In this document: one piece after another, positions 11,938 through 21,512 of the stretch | Layout: every line of letters starts with the position of its first letter | Numbering within the stretch: the first letter of the stretch is position 1 | Assembly (NCBI GenBank): GCA_019247305.1 | Contig: JAFAPC010000101.1 | Location: 1-45,888 of the forward strand | Source of the DNA: Pseudonocardiales bacterium | GTDB taxonomy: Bacteria > Actinomycetota > Actinomycetes > Mycobacteriales > Pseudonocardiaceae | Direction of reading: 5' to 3' | Length of the DNA stretch: 45,888 nucleotides | Translations under genes and position numbers: made by a program | The notes under the pieces: model-generated | What the model was told of the DNA's origin: nothing | What the model saw: only the letters and a program-made list of their open reading frames with translations | Databases searched by the model: none

Positions 11938-14900
11938 ATGTCCGTACACCCCTCGACCCGGATCGACGACCCACCCGACGGCGAGGTCGGAGCCGGGCAG
12001 GCTCTCGCTTTTCCCGCGTCCTACGCCCAGGAACGGATGTGGTTCTTCTACCGGCGCGACCCCCAGGATGTGTCCTACAACGTCCCGCTGCTGCTACACC
12101 TGAGCGGCGAGCTGGACACCGACGCGCTCCAGGCGGCCCTCAACGACCTGATTGCCCGGCACGAGACCTTGCGGACGACCTTCGCCGAGTCCGACGGCGG
12201 TCTGTGGCAGATCGTCGCCGAGCACCTCGGGCTGCCCCTGCCCACGACCGACGTCTCCGCGCTGCTGGGGGATCGGCCGCACGGCCTGCTCACCGAGTGC
12301 GAACCCGTCCGGGCCCGGCTGGTGGCGGAGATCCGGCGTCCGTTCGACCTGGAACACGGGCCGCTGCTGCGGGCCCAGCTGGTGCGGCTCGGCTGCGCCG
12401 AGCACTGCCTGCTCGTCTGCGTGCACCACATCGTCATCGACGGCTGGTCGATCGGGGTGTTCCTGCGCGAACTCGCCCACGCCTACCGGGCCCGCCTCGG
12501 CGGTGCGGCACCGGTCTGGACTCCCCTGGAGATCCAGTACGGTGACTACGCCGAATGGCAACGCGAAACCCTCGACGGGCAGTCGCTCGCCGACGGCCTG
12601 GCCTACTGGCGGCAACGGTTAGCCGGTGACCTCCCCACCGGGGGACTGCCCACCGACCGACCGCCGCCACCGACGCGCACGTTCGCCGGTGACCGGCTGG
12701 ACTTCACCCTGTCCCCGGACCTCACCGCCGGGATCAAGGGGCTCTGCCGTGAGCGGGGCGCCACCCTGTACATGGTGGCGCTCACCGGCTTCGTCGCGCT
12801 GGTGCGCCGCTACACCGGCCACGACGACATCCTCGTCGGCTCGCCTGCAGCTAACCGGGACAATCCGCAGATCGAGCCGCTGATCGGGATGTTCGTCAAC
12901 ACTCTGCCGCTGCGCGTGGACACCTCCGGCAACCCGAGTTTCGCCGACCTGCTGCACCGGGTCCGGGAGGTGAGCCTGGGCGCCTTCGCCCACCAGCACA
13001 TCCCACTGGAGAAGATCGTCCAGGAGGTGGCGCCGCAGCGGGATTCGGGCGGCAAGGCGCTAGTCCGCGTCGTCTTCGCGCTGCAGAACTTCGACCGTCC
13101 CGAGCTCGAGCTGCCGGGATTGACGGTCAGCCTCGTGGATGTCCCAGACTGGACCTGCCGATTCGATCTCGAACTGCACCTGTGGGAGGATCGGGAGGTA
13201 CTGCGCGGTGCGCTGGTCTTCGCCACCGAACTGTTCGACCGGCGCACCGCCGAGCGGATGACCGAGGCGCTGCGGCGGGTGTTCGAGGCCGTCACGACGG
13301 ACCCGGACTGCCGACTGGCGGATCTGCCGCTGGTGAGCGAGCAGGACCAGGCCCTCCTCACTGAGGAGGTCACCGGCGACCGGGAGGGCACGGTCACCGC
13401 CCGGTTCACCGAACAGGTGGCGGCCCGGCCGGAGGCCGTCGCGGTGTGCGGCGCGGTGTTCACCGCTTCTTATCGCGAGATCGACACGTGGTCAACTCGG
13501 TTGGCTGGGGACCTCATCGGAGGGGGTGTGGCTCCGGGCAGCCGGGTTGCGCTGTGCGCTGGCCGCGGGCTGGACGCGGTGATCGGGCTGCTGGGGGTGC
13601 TGAAGGCCGGGGCGGTCTGCCTGCCCCTCGATCCGGCGGAGCCGCCCGCTCGGCTGCTCGGGCTGATGCGCGACGCGCAGGTGAGGTGCGTGCTTACCAC
13701 GGAGGCGAGTGTCGGTTTCGCCGCGGCGGGCGCGCGGGACGGCGACGCCCCGATGGTCATCGACCTTGGGAACCCCCAGTACCGGGGTCCCTTGGCCGAG
13801 GGGCCCCCGCCGGCTCCGGAGATCCGGACCGCGGGCAGCGACCCGGCCCTGCTGCTGGGTGCCGAGACGTGCCCGGTGACTGTCGAGCATGCCGAGCTAC
13901 TCCGCCACCTCGACCTGTTGGCCCAGGTGGCGGGCGGGATCACCGAGGAGGACACCACCCGGTGGTGGGCGCCGGTGGGCACCCAGCGGTCGGTGTGGGA
14001 GATGCTGCTTCCGCTCTGTCACGGGGCGCGGATGACCATCGCCCCAGACGTGCCTCCAGACGAGGCCGGGGCGCTGCCTGCGAACGGGGCGAGCGTCCTG
14101 CTTGCGGTGGACCGTGACCTCGCCGGGCTCACTAGCGCGAACGGGCTCGCGGCGGCGCGCGCGGTGGTGTGCACCGACCGCGGCCTGGACTCCCAGCGCG
14201 CCGCCCGGTTCGGCCAAGCCCTGGGCGGGCGGCTGCGGTGGGCGTACTGCCCGATCGCAGCCGGACCGGTCGCGGCCACCCCGGTGCTGGCCCCGGCAGA
14301 GCGGGAGAGCGCGCCTGCGCTGCGTCCGCTGCGGGGTGTGCAGATCCTCGACGAGTACGGGTCCGCGGTGCCGATCGGTGTCTACGGGGCCGTGCACGTC
14401 GGCCAGCCGGCCCCGCTCCCCGCCGCGCGCGATGGGGGGCGGCTGCTGCGCACCGGAGACCTCGGCCGGATCACCGGGGAGGGCACCTTAGAGCTGTCCG
14501 GGCCGGAGCCTGGATGGGCGCATGTGGCGGATCACACCATTGACCTGTCCGCAGTGGCCGAGCAGGTCATGGGCCATAAGTCGGTCCGGGACTGTGTGGT
14601 GCGGGTCCGGCACACCACGGCGGGTGTGGCGGAACTGGTGGCCTACGCCGTGCCGACCCGGGACGTCACCGAGGAACAGATCCTCCGGGCCGCCCGTCCG
14701 GCGCTGCCCGCCGCCGTGGCGCTCGCCGCCGTCGTCCTCCTCTCGGATCTGCCCAGGACAGCGGGGGGCGGGCTGGATGAGGTGGTCCTGGCCCGGTTCC
14801 CGGTCCTGGACGGGGAACTGGCAGCCCAGTGGGAGCGGCGGTGGACCGCCTCGACGGAGCGCGGCCGGGCCGCGGTCGTGGTCACTGCGGCCCGGGCGCC

Positions 14901-17900
14901 GCAGGGTCCCGCCGAGCGCGTCCAGCTGCCCGGACCGGTGGGGGGTCCCGGGGCATCGGCCCCGACGAGCACTCCGGGGAATGCGGGCGCAGCGGCCCCG
15001 CCGTCGGTCAGTGTCGGTCCCCCGTTGCGCCGGCTCGAGGTCAGCACGTTGGACGCTGCGCTGCGTCGGGTGGTGTCGATGGGCGAGCCCGGGGGCGGAT
15101 CGGGGGAGTCGCTCTATATCGGGCCCGACGGCGCGCTGGAGCGGCAGTCCTACGCCGAGCTGCTGGACGAGGCGTCGCGGCTGCTCGGCGGGTTGCGCGG
15201 GTTGAGTCTGACCCCCGGGGACACGGTGCTGTTGCAGTTACCGGGCAACCGGGATTTTGTGGTGGGTTTCTGGGCCTGCGTCCTGGGCGGGTATGTCGCC
15301 GTTCCGCTTGCGGTGCCCCCGGTGGAGCAGCCCGGTGCTGCGGCGGCGGCGAAGGTGGAGCACGCCTGGGAGTCGTTGGGCCGGCCGCTGGTGCTCACCA
15401 ATCGGGATAGGAGACGGGAGCGCTCCGCCAAGCGGGTCGCGGTGATCGAGGAGGTGGGTGCCGGTCCCGCCGAGGAGAACTGGCATGCTAGCCGGCCTGA
15501 GGACCTGGTGCTGCTGATGCTCACCTCGGGTAGCACCGGGACCCCCAAAGCCGTGCGCCTGTGCCACGACAACCTGCTCACCCACGCCGCGGCGGCCCGC
15601 CAACACCACGACCTGACCCCGGCTGACGTCACGTTCAACTGGATGCCGATGGACCACGTAGGCGGTCTGATCATGTCCCAGGTGCGGAATGTCGTCCTGG
15701 GGTGTCGTCAGATCCACGCGCCGACCCCGTGGGTGCTGGAAGATCCGCTGCGCTGGCTTTCCGTGATGCACACCCACCGGGTCACCGTGACGTGGGCCCC
15801 CAATTTCGCGTTCGGGCTGGTCAATAAGCAGGCGGCGCGGATCGCCGCGCAGCGGTGGGACTTCTCCGCGTTGCGGCTGGTGCTCAACGGCGGCGAAGCC
15901 GTGGTGGACCGGGTCGCCCGGCGGTTCGTTCAGCTGGTGACACCGCACGGGCTGCCGCCCGGTGCGATGCACCCGATCTGGGGGATGTCGGAGACGTCCT
16001 CCGGGCAGATCACCACGGTGCTGCCCGAGGAAGGTGGTGGGCAGGTCGAGGTGGGCCGGCCCTATCCCGGGTTGGCGATCCGCATCACTGACGACGACGG
16101 AACTGTCGTGCCAGAAGGGACCGTCGGTCACCTCCAGGTGCGGGGGCCGGCCGTCACCTCGGGTTACCACAATGATCCCGACAGCACCCGGGCGGCGTTC
16201 ACCGACGACGGCTGGTTCCGGACCGGTGACCTCGGGCTGCTGCGCGACGGCGCGCTGACCCTTACCGGCCGCGCCAAAGACGTCATCATCATCGGTGGGG
16301 TTAACCACCCCAGCCACGAGCTGGAGGCGATCGTCGAGGAGCTGGACGACGTTGCGCGCTCCTTCACCGCGGCCTGCGCCGTGCGCACCGCGGGCCAGGC
16401 GACCGATGAGCTGGCCCTGTTCTTCGTCCTGGCATCGGGTGCCGACACTGCGACGGCGGCTCGGCGGATCCGGGCCACGCTGCTGCGGGCGGCGGGGATC
16501 ACTCCCTCGTACCTGATTCCTGTGGACCGGAAGCGGATTCCGAAGACGGAGATCGGCAAGATCCAGCGCTCGAAGCTGGTGCAGGAGTTCTACGACGGCG
16601 CCTTCGACACCGAGATCACCCGGATGGACCTCCTGCTGGGCGGTGAGCACACCCTGCCGAACTGGTTCTTCCGCCCCGTCTGGCAGCCCGCCGAGCTCCT
16701 GCACCAGGGCCGGCCGCCCGCCCACGGGCACACCCTGCTGCTCGCCGACCGCCACGGCCTGGCCGAGCAGCTCGCCGAGGCGCTGCGCGCCCACGGGCTC
16801 ACCTGCACGCTGGCCTGCTACGGCACCACCTTCGTCCGCCACGCCGCCGACCGCTTCGCGCTGCCCTGGGACGATCCGGCCCCCTACCACCGGCTCCTCG
16901 ACGCGATCCCGCCGGTTGAGCGGGTCGTTCACCTCGCCTGCTGCGCGCCGGACACCGGTGCCCCTAGCCTTGCGGAGCTGGCGCTCGCCCAGCGTGACGG
17001 CGTGGAATGCCTGGCGCGGCTGGTCACCGCGCTGGCCAGCCGCCCTACTCCTCGATCGGCCAGCGGGGCAGGGAAGCCCGCCGTGGGGCTATCCGTGATC
17101 TCCAGCGGCAGCCAGCAGGTCCGGCCGGCCGAGCCGCTGGCCCTGGCCCGCACATCAGTGATCGGCCTGGTGAAAAGCCTGAACCAGGAACTGTCCTGGC
17201 TGCGCGCTCGCCACATCGATGTGCCCCCCGGCGCCGGGACCCAGGTGATACAACAGCTCCTGGCCGAGATCCACACCCCCGCAGGGGAGGTGGAGGTGGC
17301 CCTGCGCGAGGGACGTCGGTGGGCGCGGCGACTGGTCCAGCTGCCCGGTGGCACGCTGCCCCCGACCCTGCCGGTGTTCCAGGAGGGCGGGCGGTACGTC
17401 ATCAGCGGCGGCCTCGGCGAGCTCGCCGTGGAGGTGGCCCGGCACCTGCTGGCGGCCCACCGCGTCCGGCTGCTGCTGCTGGGCCGCACCGAGCTCCCCG
17501 ACCCCTCGACCTGGGACCGGCTCATCGCCGGGGGCGGCGAACTCAGGCGCAAGCTGTCCGCCTACCGTGAGTTGCGCGCCCTCGGCGACGTCGCCTACGC
17601 GGCCGTGGACATCACCGACCCCGAGGCCCTGCGTCAGGCGGTGCGCACCGCTGAACAGCGGTGGTCAGCGAAGCTGTCCGGGGTGCTGCACCTGGCCGGG
17701 CACATTGACGAACGTCCGGTCATCGAACAGAGCGCGCAGCAGCGGGCCGCGGTCCTGGCTCCGAAGGTGGCCGGCGGCTGGGCGCTGCACCAGCTCGTCC
17801 AGGACCTCCCCAGGACGCTGTTCGTCTCCTTCTCCTCTGTGAATGGCTTCCTCGGCGGGCCGGGGGTCGGCGCGTACTCGGCCGCGAACACCTTTCTCGA

Positions 17901-19416
17901 CTCCCTCGCCGCCTACCAGCGCCGCGAGGGCGTGGTGGAGGGACGCAGCCTGGCCTGGAGCATGTGGGACGAGCGGGGCATGAGCCGGGGGTATGGGAGG
18001 CGGGAGCTGACCGCCGCCCGCGGCTACCGCATCCTGGGCGCCCAGGAAGCCCTGCGGTCCCTGGACGTCGCGCTCCGCCACGACGCCGCGCACGTGCTCA
18101 TCGGGCTGGATGCCGACGCCGCCTGGGTGCGCGCCAACGTCCACGCACCGGCCCGTCCGCTGCGCGCCCTGGTGAGTTATGTCGAGACTGCAGGATGCGA
18201 AACGGTAGGTGTACGGCCGAACGAGTCCCTACCGGACCGCTACGGCACGCCCACCTGGTGCGAGCTGGTCGGGGTCGAGGAACTGCCCGCAGCCGCTGAC
18301 GGTGAGCTCGACCGGGACCGGCTGGCCCGCGCGGGAGCGGTCGTTGCCGGTCGATCCGGGGACTCAGAGCCGGCCACCGACCTAGAGCGGGCGATCGCCA
18401 GGATCTGGTGCGAAACCCTGGAGCGTGACCGGATCGGCGTCCGGGAGAACTTCTTCGAACTCGGCGGGCACTCCATCCTCGCCACCCAGCTGCTCAGCCG
18501 ACTGCGCGACGCGCTCGGTGTCGAGCTGACCGTGGCCGCGCTGTTCGAGGACCCGACCATCGCGGGGCTGGCCGCCCGGATCGAACAGGCAGGCGAGGAG
18601 TCGGTGGGCATGCTGGACGTGGTGCTGCCGCTGCGGCCGCGCGGCTTACGGGCACCGCTGTTCTGCGTCCACCCGGGGGCGGGGGTGAGTTGGCCGTATG
18701 CCGCGCTGCTCGGTGGCCTCCACGTCGACCGGCCGCTCTACGGTCTCCAGGCCCGGGGCCTGCACGCGGGGCAGGCCGTGGCCGTCTCGGTGGCGGAGAT
18801 GGCCGCCGACTACCTGCGGCAGATCCGCGCGATGCGCCCGCACGGCCCGTACCACCTGCTCGGCTGGTCCTTCGGCGGACTCGTCGCGCACGCGATGGCG
18901 ACCCAGCTGCGCGCTGAGGGGCAGCGGGTGGGGCTGCTGGCGTTGCTCGACGCCTGGCCGGTGGGCGCGGCGACCGAACCCGCTGCGCTGCCCACCGACG
19001 AGGAGTTGGACCGTGCGCTGATGGAGATCCTGCTCCGGTCCGCGGGGATCGAGCTGAGACCGGACGCGCCGCTGCCCAGCACAGCCGGTGCGCTGGACCT
19101 GCTCCGGTGTTCGGGTAGCCCCCTGCGGGGACTGGACGAGGCGGCGATCTCGGCACTGCGGCAGGTCATGGCCAACAACACCAAGCTGCACTACACCTAC
19201 GTCCCCAGGCAGTTTGACGGAAACCTGGTGTTCTGCACCGCGGGCGGAGCGGAATTCCCCAAGGAATTCGCCGCCCAGGAAAGCTGGCGCCCCTTTGTCG
19301 GCGGACAGATTACGAACCACGTCATCGCCTGCACACACCACGACATGCTGAGACCCCAGCCAGCCACAGACATCGCGCGCATCATCGAAACAGAACTGAC
19401 ACAAACCGCACAGTGA
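11938..19416 (+). CDS. Terminal hydroxy-acid module: C-A*-acyl ligase-KR-T-TE
   Basis: Protein of 2492 residues that should add the last unit and release the product. C (about 20-455) has HHIVIDG near 163. A* (about 470-975) keeps the A-domain outline and RTGDL but lacks the YTSGSTG, GPTE and A8 motifs. After an Ala/Pro/Gly linker comes a second ANL domain (about 1040-1570) with LTSGSTGTPK near 1195 and WMPMDHVGG, close to the acyl/keto-acid ligase at the start of bacillaene PksJ. KR (about 1590-2080) has SGGLGELA near 1822, SFSS and GAYSAANTF (Ser, Tyr, Asn kept). T has LGGHSI near 2176. TE has GWSFGG near 2309, LLDAWP, and a late His in CTHHDM. Expected reaction: activate an alpha-keto acid, reduce it on the carrier to a hydroxy acid, let C form an ester, then TE cyclises or hydrolyses. 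Start ATG is preceded by GGAG; the longer upstream frame runs inside the PKS gene. Confidence 0.93.
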   Translation: MSVHPSTRIDDPPDGEVGAGQALAFPASYAQERMWFFYRRDPQDVSYNVPLLLHLSGELDTDALQAALNDLIARHETLRTTFAESDGGLWQIVAEHLGLPLPTTDVSALLGDRPHGLLTECEPVRARLVAEIRRPFDLEHGPLLRAQLVRLGCAEHCLLVCVHHIVIDGWSIGVFLRELAHAYRARLGGAAPVWTPLEIQYGDYAEWQRETLDGQSLADGLAYWRQRLAGDLPTGGLPTDRPPPPTRTFAGDRLDFTLSPDLTAGIKGLCRERGATLYMVALTGFVALVRRYTGHDDILVGSPAANRDNPQIEPLIGMFVNTLPLRVDTSGNPSFADLLHRVREVSLGAFAHQHIPLEKIVQEVAPQRDSGGKALVRVVFALQNFDRPELELPGLTVSLVDVPDWTCRFDLELHLWEDREVLRGALVFATELFDRRTAERMTEALRRVFEAVTTDPDCRLADLPLVSEQDQALLTEEVTGDREGTVTARFTEQVAARPEAVAVCGAVFTASYREIDTWSTRLAGDLIGGGVAPGSRVALCAGRGLDAVIGLLGVLKAGAVCLPLDPAEPPARLLGLMRDAQVRCVLTTEASVGFAAAGARDGDAPMVIDLGNPQYRGPLAEGPPPAPEIRTAGSDPALLLGAETCPVTVEHAELLRHLDLLAQVAGGITEEDTTRWWAPVGTQRSVWEMLLPLCHGARMTIAPDVPPDEAGALPANGASVLLAVDRDLAGLTSANGLAAARAVVCTDRGLDSQRAARFGQALGGRLRWAYCPIAAGPVAATPVLAPAERESAPALRPLRGVQILDEYGSAVPIGVYGAVHVGQPAPLPAARDGGRLLRTGDLGRITGEGTLELSGPEPGWAHVADHTIDLSAVAEQVMGHKSVRDCVVRVRHTTAGVAELVAYAVPTRDVTEEQILRAARPALPAAVALAAVVLLSDLPRTAGGGLDEVVLARFPVLDGELAAQWERRWTASTERGRAAVVVTAARAPQGPAERVQLPGPVGGPGASAPTSTPGNAGAAAPPSVSVGPPLRRLEVSTLDAALRRVVSMGEPGGGSGESLYIGPDGALERQSYAELLDEASRLLGGLRGLSLTPGDTVLLQLPGNRDFVVGFWACVLGGYVAVPLAVPPVEQPGAAAAAKVEHAWESLGRPLVLTNRDRRRERSAKRVAVIEEVGAGPAEENWHASRPEDLVLLMLTSGSTGTPKAVRLCHDNLLTHAAAARQHHDLTPADVTFNWMPMDHVGGLIMSQVRNVVLGCRQIHAPTPWVLEDPLRWLSVMHTHRVTVTWAPNFAFGLVNKQAARIAAQRWDFSALRLVLNGGEAVVDRVARRFVQLVTPHGLPPGAMHPIWGMSETSSGQITTVLPEEGGGQVEVGRPYPGLAIRITDDDGTVVPEGTVGHLQVRGPAVTSGYHNDPDSTRAAFTDDGWFRTGDLGLLRDGALTLTGRAKDVIIIGGVNHPSHELEAIVEELDDVARSFTAACAVRTAGQATDELALFFVLASGADTATAARRIRATLLRAAGITPSYLIPVDRKRIPKTEIGKIQRSKLVQEFYDGAFDTEITRMDLLLGGEHTLPNWFFRPVWQPAELLHQGRPPAHGHTLLLADRHGLAEQLAEALRAHGLTCTLACYGTTFVRHAADRFALPWDDPAPYHRLLDAIPPVERVVHLACCAPDTGAPSLAELALAQRDGVECLARLVTALASRPTPRSASGAGKPAVGLSVISSGSQQVRPAEPLALARTSVIGLVKSLNQELSWLRARHIDVPPGAGTQVIQQLLAEIHTPAGEVEVALREGRRWARRLVQLPGGTLPPTLPVFQEGGRYVISGGLGELAVEVARHLLAAHRVRLLLLGRTELPDPSTWDRLIAGGGELRRKLSAYRELRALGDVAYAAVDITDPEALRQAVRTAEQRWSAKLSGVLHLAGHIDERPVIEQSAQQRAAVLAPKVAGGWALHQLVQDLPRTLFVSFSSVNGFLGGPGVGAYSAANTFLDSLAAYQRREGVVEGRSLAWSMWDERGMSRGYGRRELTAARGYRILGAQEALRSLDVALRHDAAHVLIGLDADAAWVRANVHAPARPLRALVSYVETAGCETVGVRPNESLPDRYGTPTWCELVGVEELPAAADGELDRDRLARAGAVVAGRSGDSEPATDLERAIARIWCETLERDRIGVRENFFELGGHSILATQLLSRLRDALGVELTVAALFEDPTIAGLAARIEQAGEESVGMLDVVLPLRPRGLRAPLFCVHPGAGVSWPYAALLGGLHVDRPLYGLQARGLHAGQAVAVSVAEMAADYLRQIRAMRPHGPYHLLGWSFGGLVAHAMATQLRAEGQRVGLLALLDAWPVGAATEPAALPTDEELDRALMEILLRSAGIELRPDAPLPSTAGALDLLRCSGSPLRGLDEAAISALRQVMANNTKLHYTYVPRQFDGNLVFCTAGGAEFPKEFAAQESWRPFVGGQITNHVIACTHHDMLRPQPATDIARIIETELTQTAQ

Positions 19417-19440
19417 CCACCCCGTTTCACTCGTGCCCCT

Positions 19441-19731
19441 TTACAGCCACCCCCTCACGGTCTTATGGATGCTTAAGCACCTTCCCGAGCGCCCGCCCAC
19501 GGTCTTATGGATGCTTGTGCACCTGCCGATGATCTTGCCGTGGTGGTGCAGCCGGGAGCGCAGCGCCCCGTGGTCCTCATCCACCGAGACCTGCTCAACC
19601 CGGTCGCCCAGGGACAGTGTCCTGCCGTCGGCATCCTGCAGCGGAAAGTCCCTCAGGGGACGGGGAGCGCCCCCGGTGGTGCGCCGGGGGCGCTCCGGAG
19701 CGGATCGGGGTCGTGGTGGGCGGGGCACCAT
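19441..19731 (-). pseudogene. 3'-truncated paralogue of the 35227-35538 small protein
   Basis: A 96-codon frame on the minus strand whose first 70 residues match the 103-residue protein at 35227 closely: both read RPL[RK]DFPL, DADG[RK]TLSLGDR, EQVSVDEDHGALRSRLHH, GKIIGR. After GKIIGR (about 19522) the match stops and the frame continues through the 19-bp repeats as an unrelated tail. The ribosome site AAAAAGGAGG ahead of the ATG is kept, so a chimeric peptide could still be made, but the conserved C-terminal half of the family is gone. It diverges from the XRE regulator at 20089, mirroring the intact locus at 33.1-35.5 kb. Confidence 0.75.
19456..19516 (+). repeat. Two 19-bp direct repeats, 42 bp apart
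   Basis: CACGGTCTTATGGATGCTT occurs exactly at 19456-19474 and 19498-19516. It lies just past the point where the truncated minus-strand gene stops matching its intact paralogue, so it may mark the breakpoint. Translated on the minus strand it gives a repeated SIHKTV. Confidence 0.85.
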
Positions 19732-19865
19732 GGTGGAGGTCCTCCTTTTTAGGGGTTGGTGAGTGGCCGGCTGGCCACGGGGAGCCAACAGGGGGGCAGG
19801 GGGGCTTCACCAGCGGCCAGCCGGCGATAAACGGGGACGACGCCCCGGGGGCAATGGTGGGCTTA

Positions 19866-20005
19866 TCAGGGGATCAGTCGGCAGCAGGCCAGGCAGATCC
19901 GTTGAGGATCGAGTGGTACGGGTGGTCCCTGAGGACGGTTCACTGGGGAGCAGCTCACGAGAGCAGTGAACAGCCTCGGCGAGGGAGGAATGTGCACATG
20001 GTTTG
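19866..20005 (-). pseudogene. Remnant of the Cys-rich 145-residue protein
   Basis: On the minus strand this stretch encodes a tail ending DPQRICLACCRLIP, almost identical to the C-terminus of the protein at 34660-35097. The DNA ahead (about 19975-20003) matches the sequence upstream of that gene's start. The middle, about 330 bp in the intact copy, is missing. The remnant is therefore an internal deletion derivative lying inverted relative to the intact gene. Confidence 0.7.
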
Positions 20006-20088
20006 CACAGCCGATTCGCTGACACAGCCGGTTTGATGATCTTGTTCCCGGAGGGGCAGGAGCATGCGGGGCGTGGAACACTCCGGCT

Positions 20089-21273
20089 ATGGATAGTGCT
20101 GCTACGGGTGGAGCGCGGGTTGCGGAGTTGCGCAAGGCGCGGGGTCTGACGCAGGCGGCTCTGGCGCGCCGGGCCGGGATCTCGGTGAGTCTGTTGTCCA
20201 AGATTGAGATTGGGGATCGGGCGCTGACCCCGGGGGTGGCGGCCGCGATCGCTCGAGCCCTGCAGATTTCCCTCGGTGCGCTCTACGGGGAGGCTGAGGT
20301 CTCCCTGGACCAGGGCGTGCAGCTGGAGAATCTGCGTACCGCGGTCCGCCGCTACGACATCCCTGACCAGGCACCCCTATCCGACCCCGCCCAGCTGCGC
20401 CTCGAGGTGGATCAGGCCATCATCCTGGTGGAGCAGGCCGACCTGGCGGGTCTGTTGCGGATGCTGCCGGGCCTGCTGACCCGGGCCACCACCTACGCGC
20501 ACGCCGCGGCCAGCCCGGAAGGATGGGCCCTGCTGGCTGACGTGTACTATCCCGTGTACTACCTGGGCGCGCGGCATCGGTGGATGGATCTGGTCGAGAT
20601 CGCCCTCATCCGCGAGGCCTGGGCCGCAGCTCAGCAACCCAATCCGTTAGTGACGGCGATCGCCGCTGCGGAACGCGCCGGCACCTTCTTCCACTGTGGG
20701 GACTTCGAGGGCGGGCTCACCGTGGTGGACCGGGCCATCGTGACCGCCGAGACGGCACTCACCGGTCGAGAGAAGGCCTTCGCCACGGGCCCCCTACACC
20801 TGCGCGGTATGACGCTGGCGGGAGGGCTGAAGGACCCAACCGAGGCGCAGCGGCACATCCGCGCGGCGTGGACTGCGGCTGAGGAGTTCCCGCACGATCT
20901 GCGGCTCCATGGCTGGCTCTTTGGCCCCGCCAACACCGCCGCCCACGTCCTGGACACCGAGGAAGACCTCGGCCGCCCCCGCGAGGTGATTCGTCTCGCG
21001 GAGAAGGTGATGGAAAAGGATACCGTGCTACGACCTATGCGGATCGCTGGGGTCCACATCAATACCGCCCGCGCCTATCTCGACCTGGGCGACCGGGACG
21101 GTGCGCAAACCTCGTTGCTGCAGGCGTGGGACGTTGCTCCGCAGAAGGCGAGGGTGCACCCGATGAGCCGCGAAGTGCTGCGGGTGTTGATCTCGCTGCA
21201 CCGACGCAGCAACCCCCAGCTGGTCACACTCGCCAAACGAGCCGGGCTCACCGGAGAGCGGGGCACACTGTGA
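20089..21273 (+). CDS. XRE-family regulator with TPR-like C-terminal half
   Basis: DNA-binding regulator of 394 residues. The N-terminal helix-turn-helix (about 10-65) reads VAELRKARGLTQAALARRAG then ISVSLLSKIEIG. The rest is a helical TPR-like region typical of actinobacterial XRE proteins that sense a small molecule or partner. It diverges from the truncated small-protein copies on its left, an arrangement mirrored at 33102-35538. It is adjacent to the biosynthetic operon but nothing in the sequence shows it controls it. No good ribosome site precedes the ATG, so a leaderless transcript is possible. A 69-codon frame (21270-21479) overlaps the stop as GTGA; I cannot support it as a gene beyond that coupling. 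Confidence 0.85.
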   Translation: MDSAATGGARVAELRKARGLTQAALARRAGISVSLLSKIEIGDRALTPGVAAAIARALQISLGALYGEAEVSLDQGVQLENLRTAVRRYDIPDQAPLSDPAQLRLEVDQAIILVEQADLAGLLRMLPGLLTRATTYAHAAASPEGWALLADVYYPVYYLGARHRWMDLVEIALIREAWAAAQQPNPLVTAIAAAERAGTFFHCGDFEGGLTVVDRAIVTAETALTGREKAFATGPLHLRGMTLAGGLKDPTEAQRHIRAAWTAAEEFPHDLRLHGWLFGPANTAAHVLDTEEDLGRPREVIRLAEKVMEKDTVLRPMRIAGVHINTARAYLDLGDRDGAQTSLLQAWDVAPQKARVHPMSREVLRVLISLHRRSNPQLVTLAKRAGLTGERGTL

Positions 21274-21512
21274 GAAAGGCACCGGCCACCCCACCGTCAT
21301 GGTGCTGCTCATCCGACCTCGACCTTCCCAGTCCTGGGCCTCGATCACACGGGAGCGCCGGCCCGACACCAAGGGCGCACGGCCAGGACAACCAGCCTGG
21401 CAGCGTCGACCCCGGCACCGTCTGCGCGATCACCGAGGACTCGCAGCCCTCCGCTCAGACCGGTACCACCACGCCCTGAGCGTGCCCTGATCTTGGCCCA
21501 CCAATCGTGACC

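Larger units (their letters stand above)
19417..20088. other. Spacer with inverted truncated gene copy
   Basis: This interval between the biosynthetic operon and the next regulator holds a truncated copy, inverted, of sequences found at 34.59-35.44 kb (see the two minus-strand entries). Nothing else here looks like a gene. Confidence 0.7.

Noticed and set aside
15238..16932. 564-codon minus-strand frame inside the terminal module
   Set aside because: Antisense to the acyl ligase, whose motifs are intact on the plus strand.
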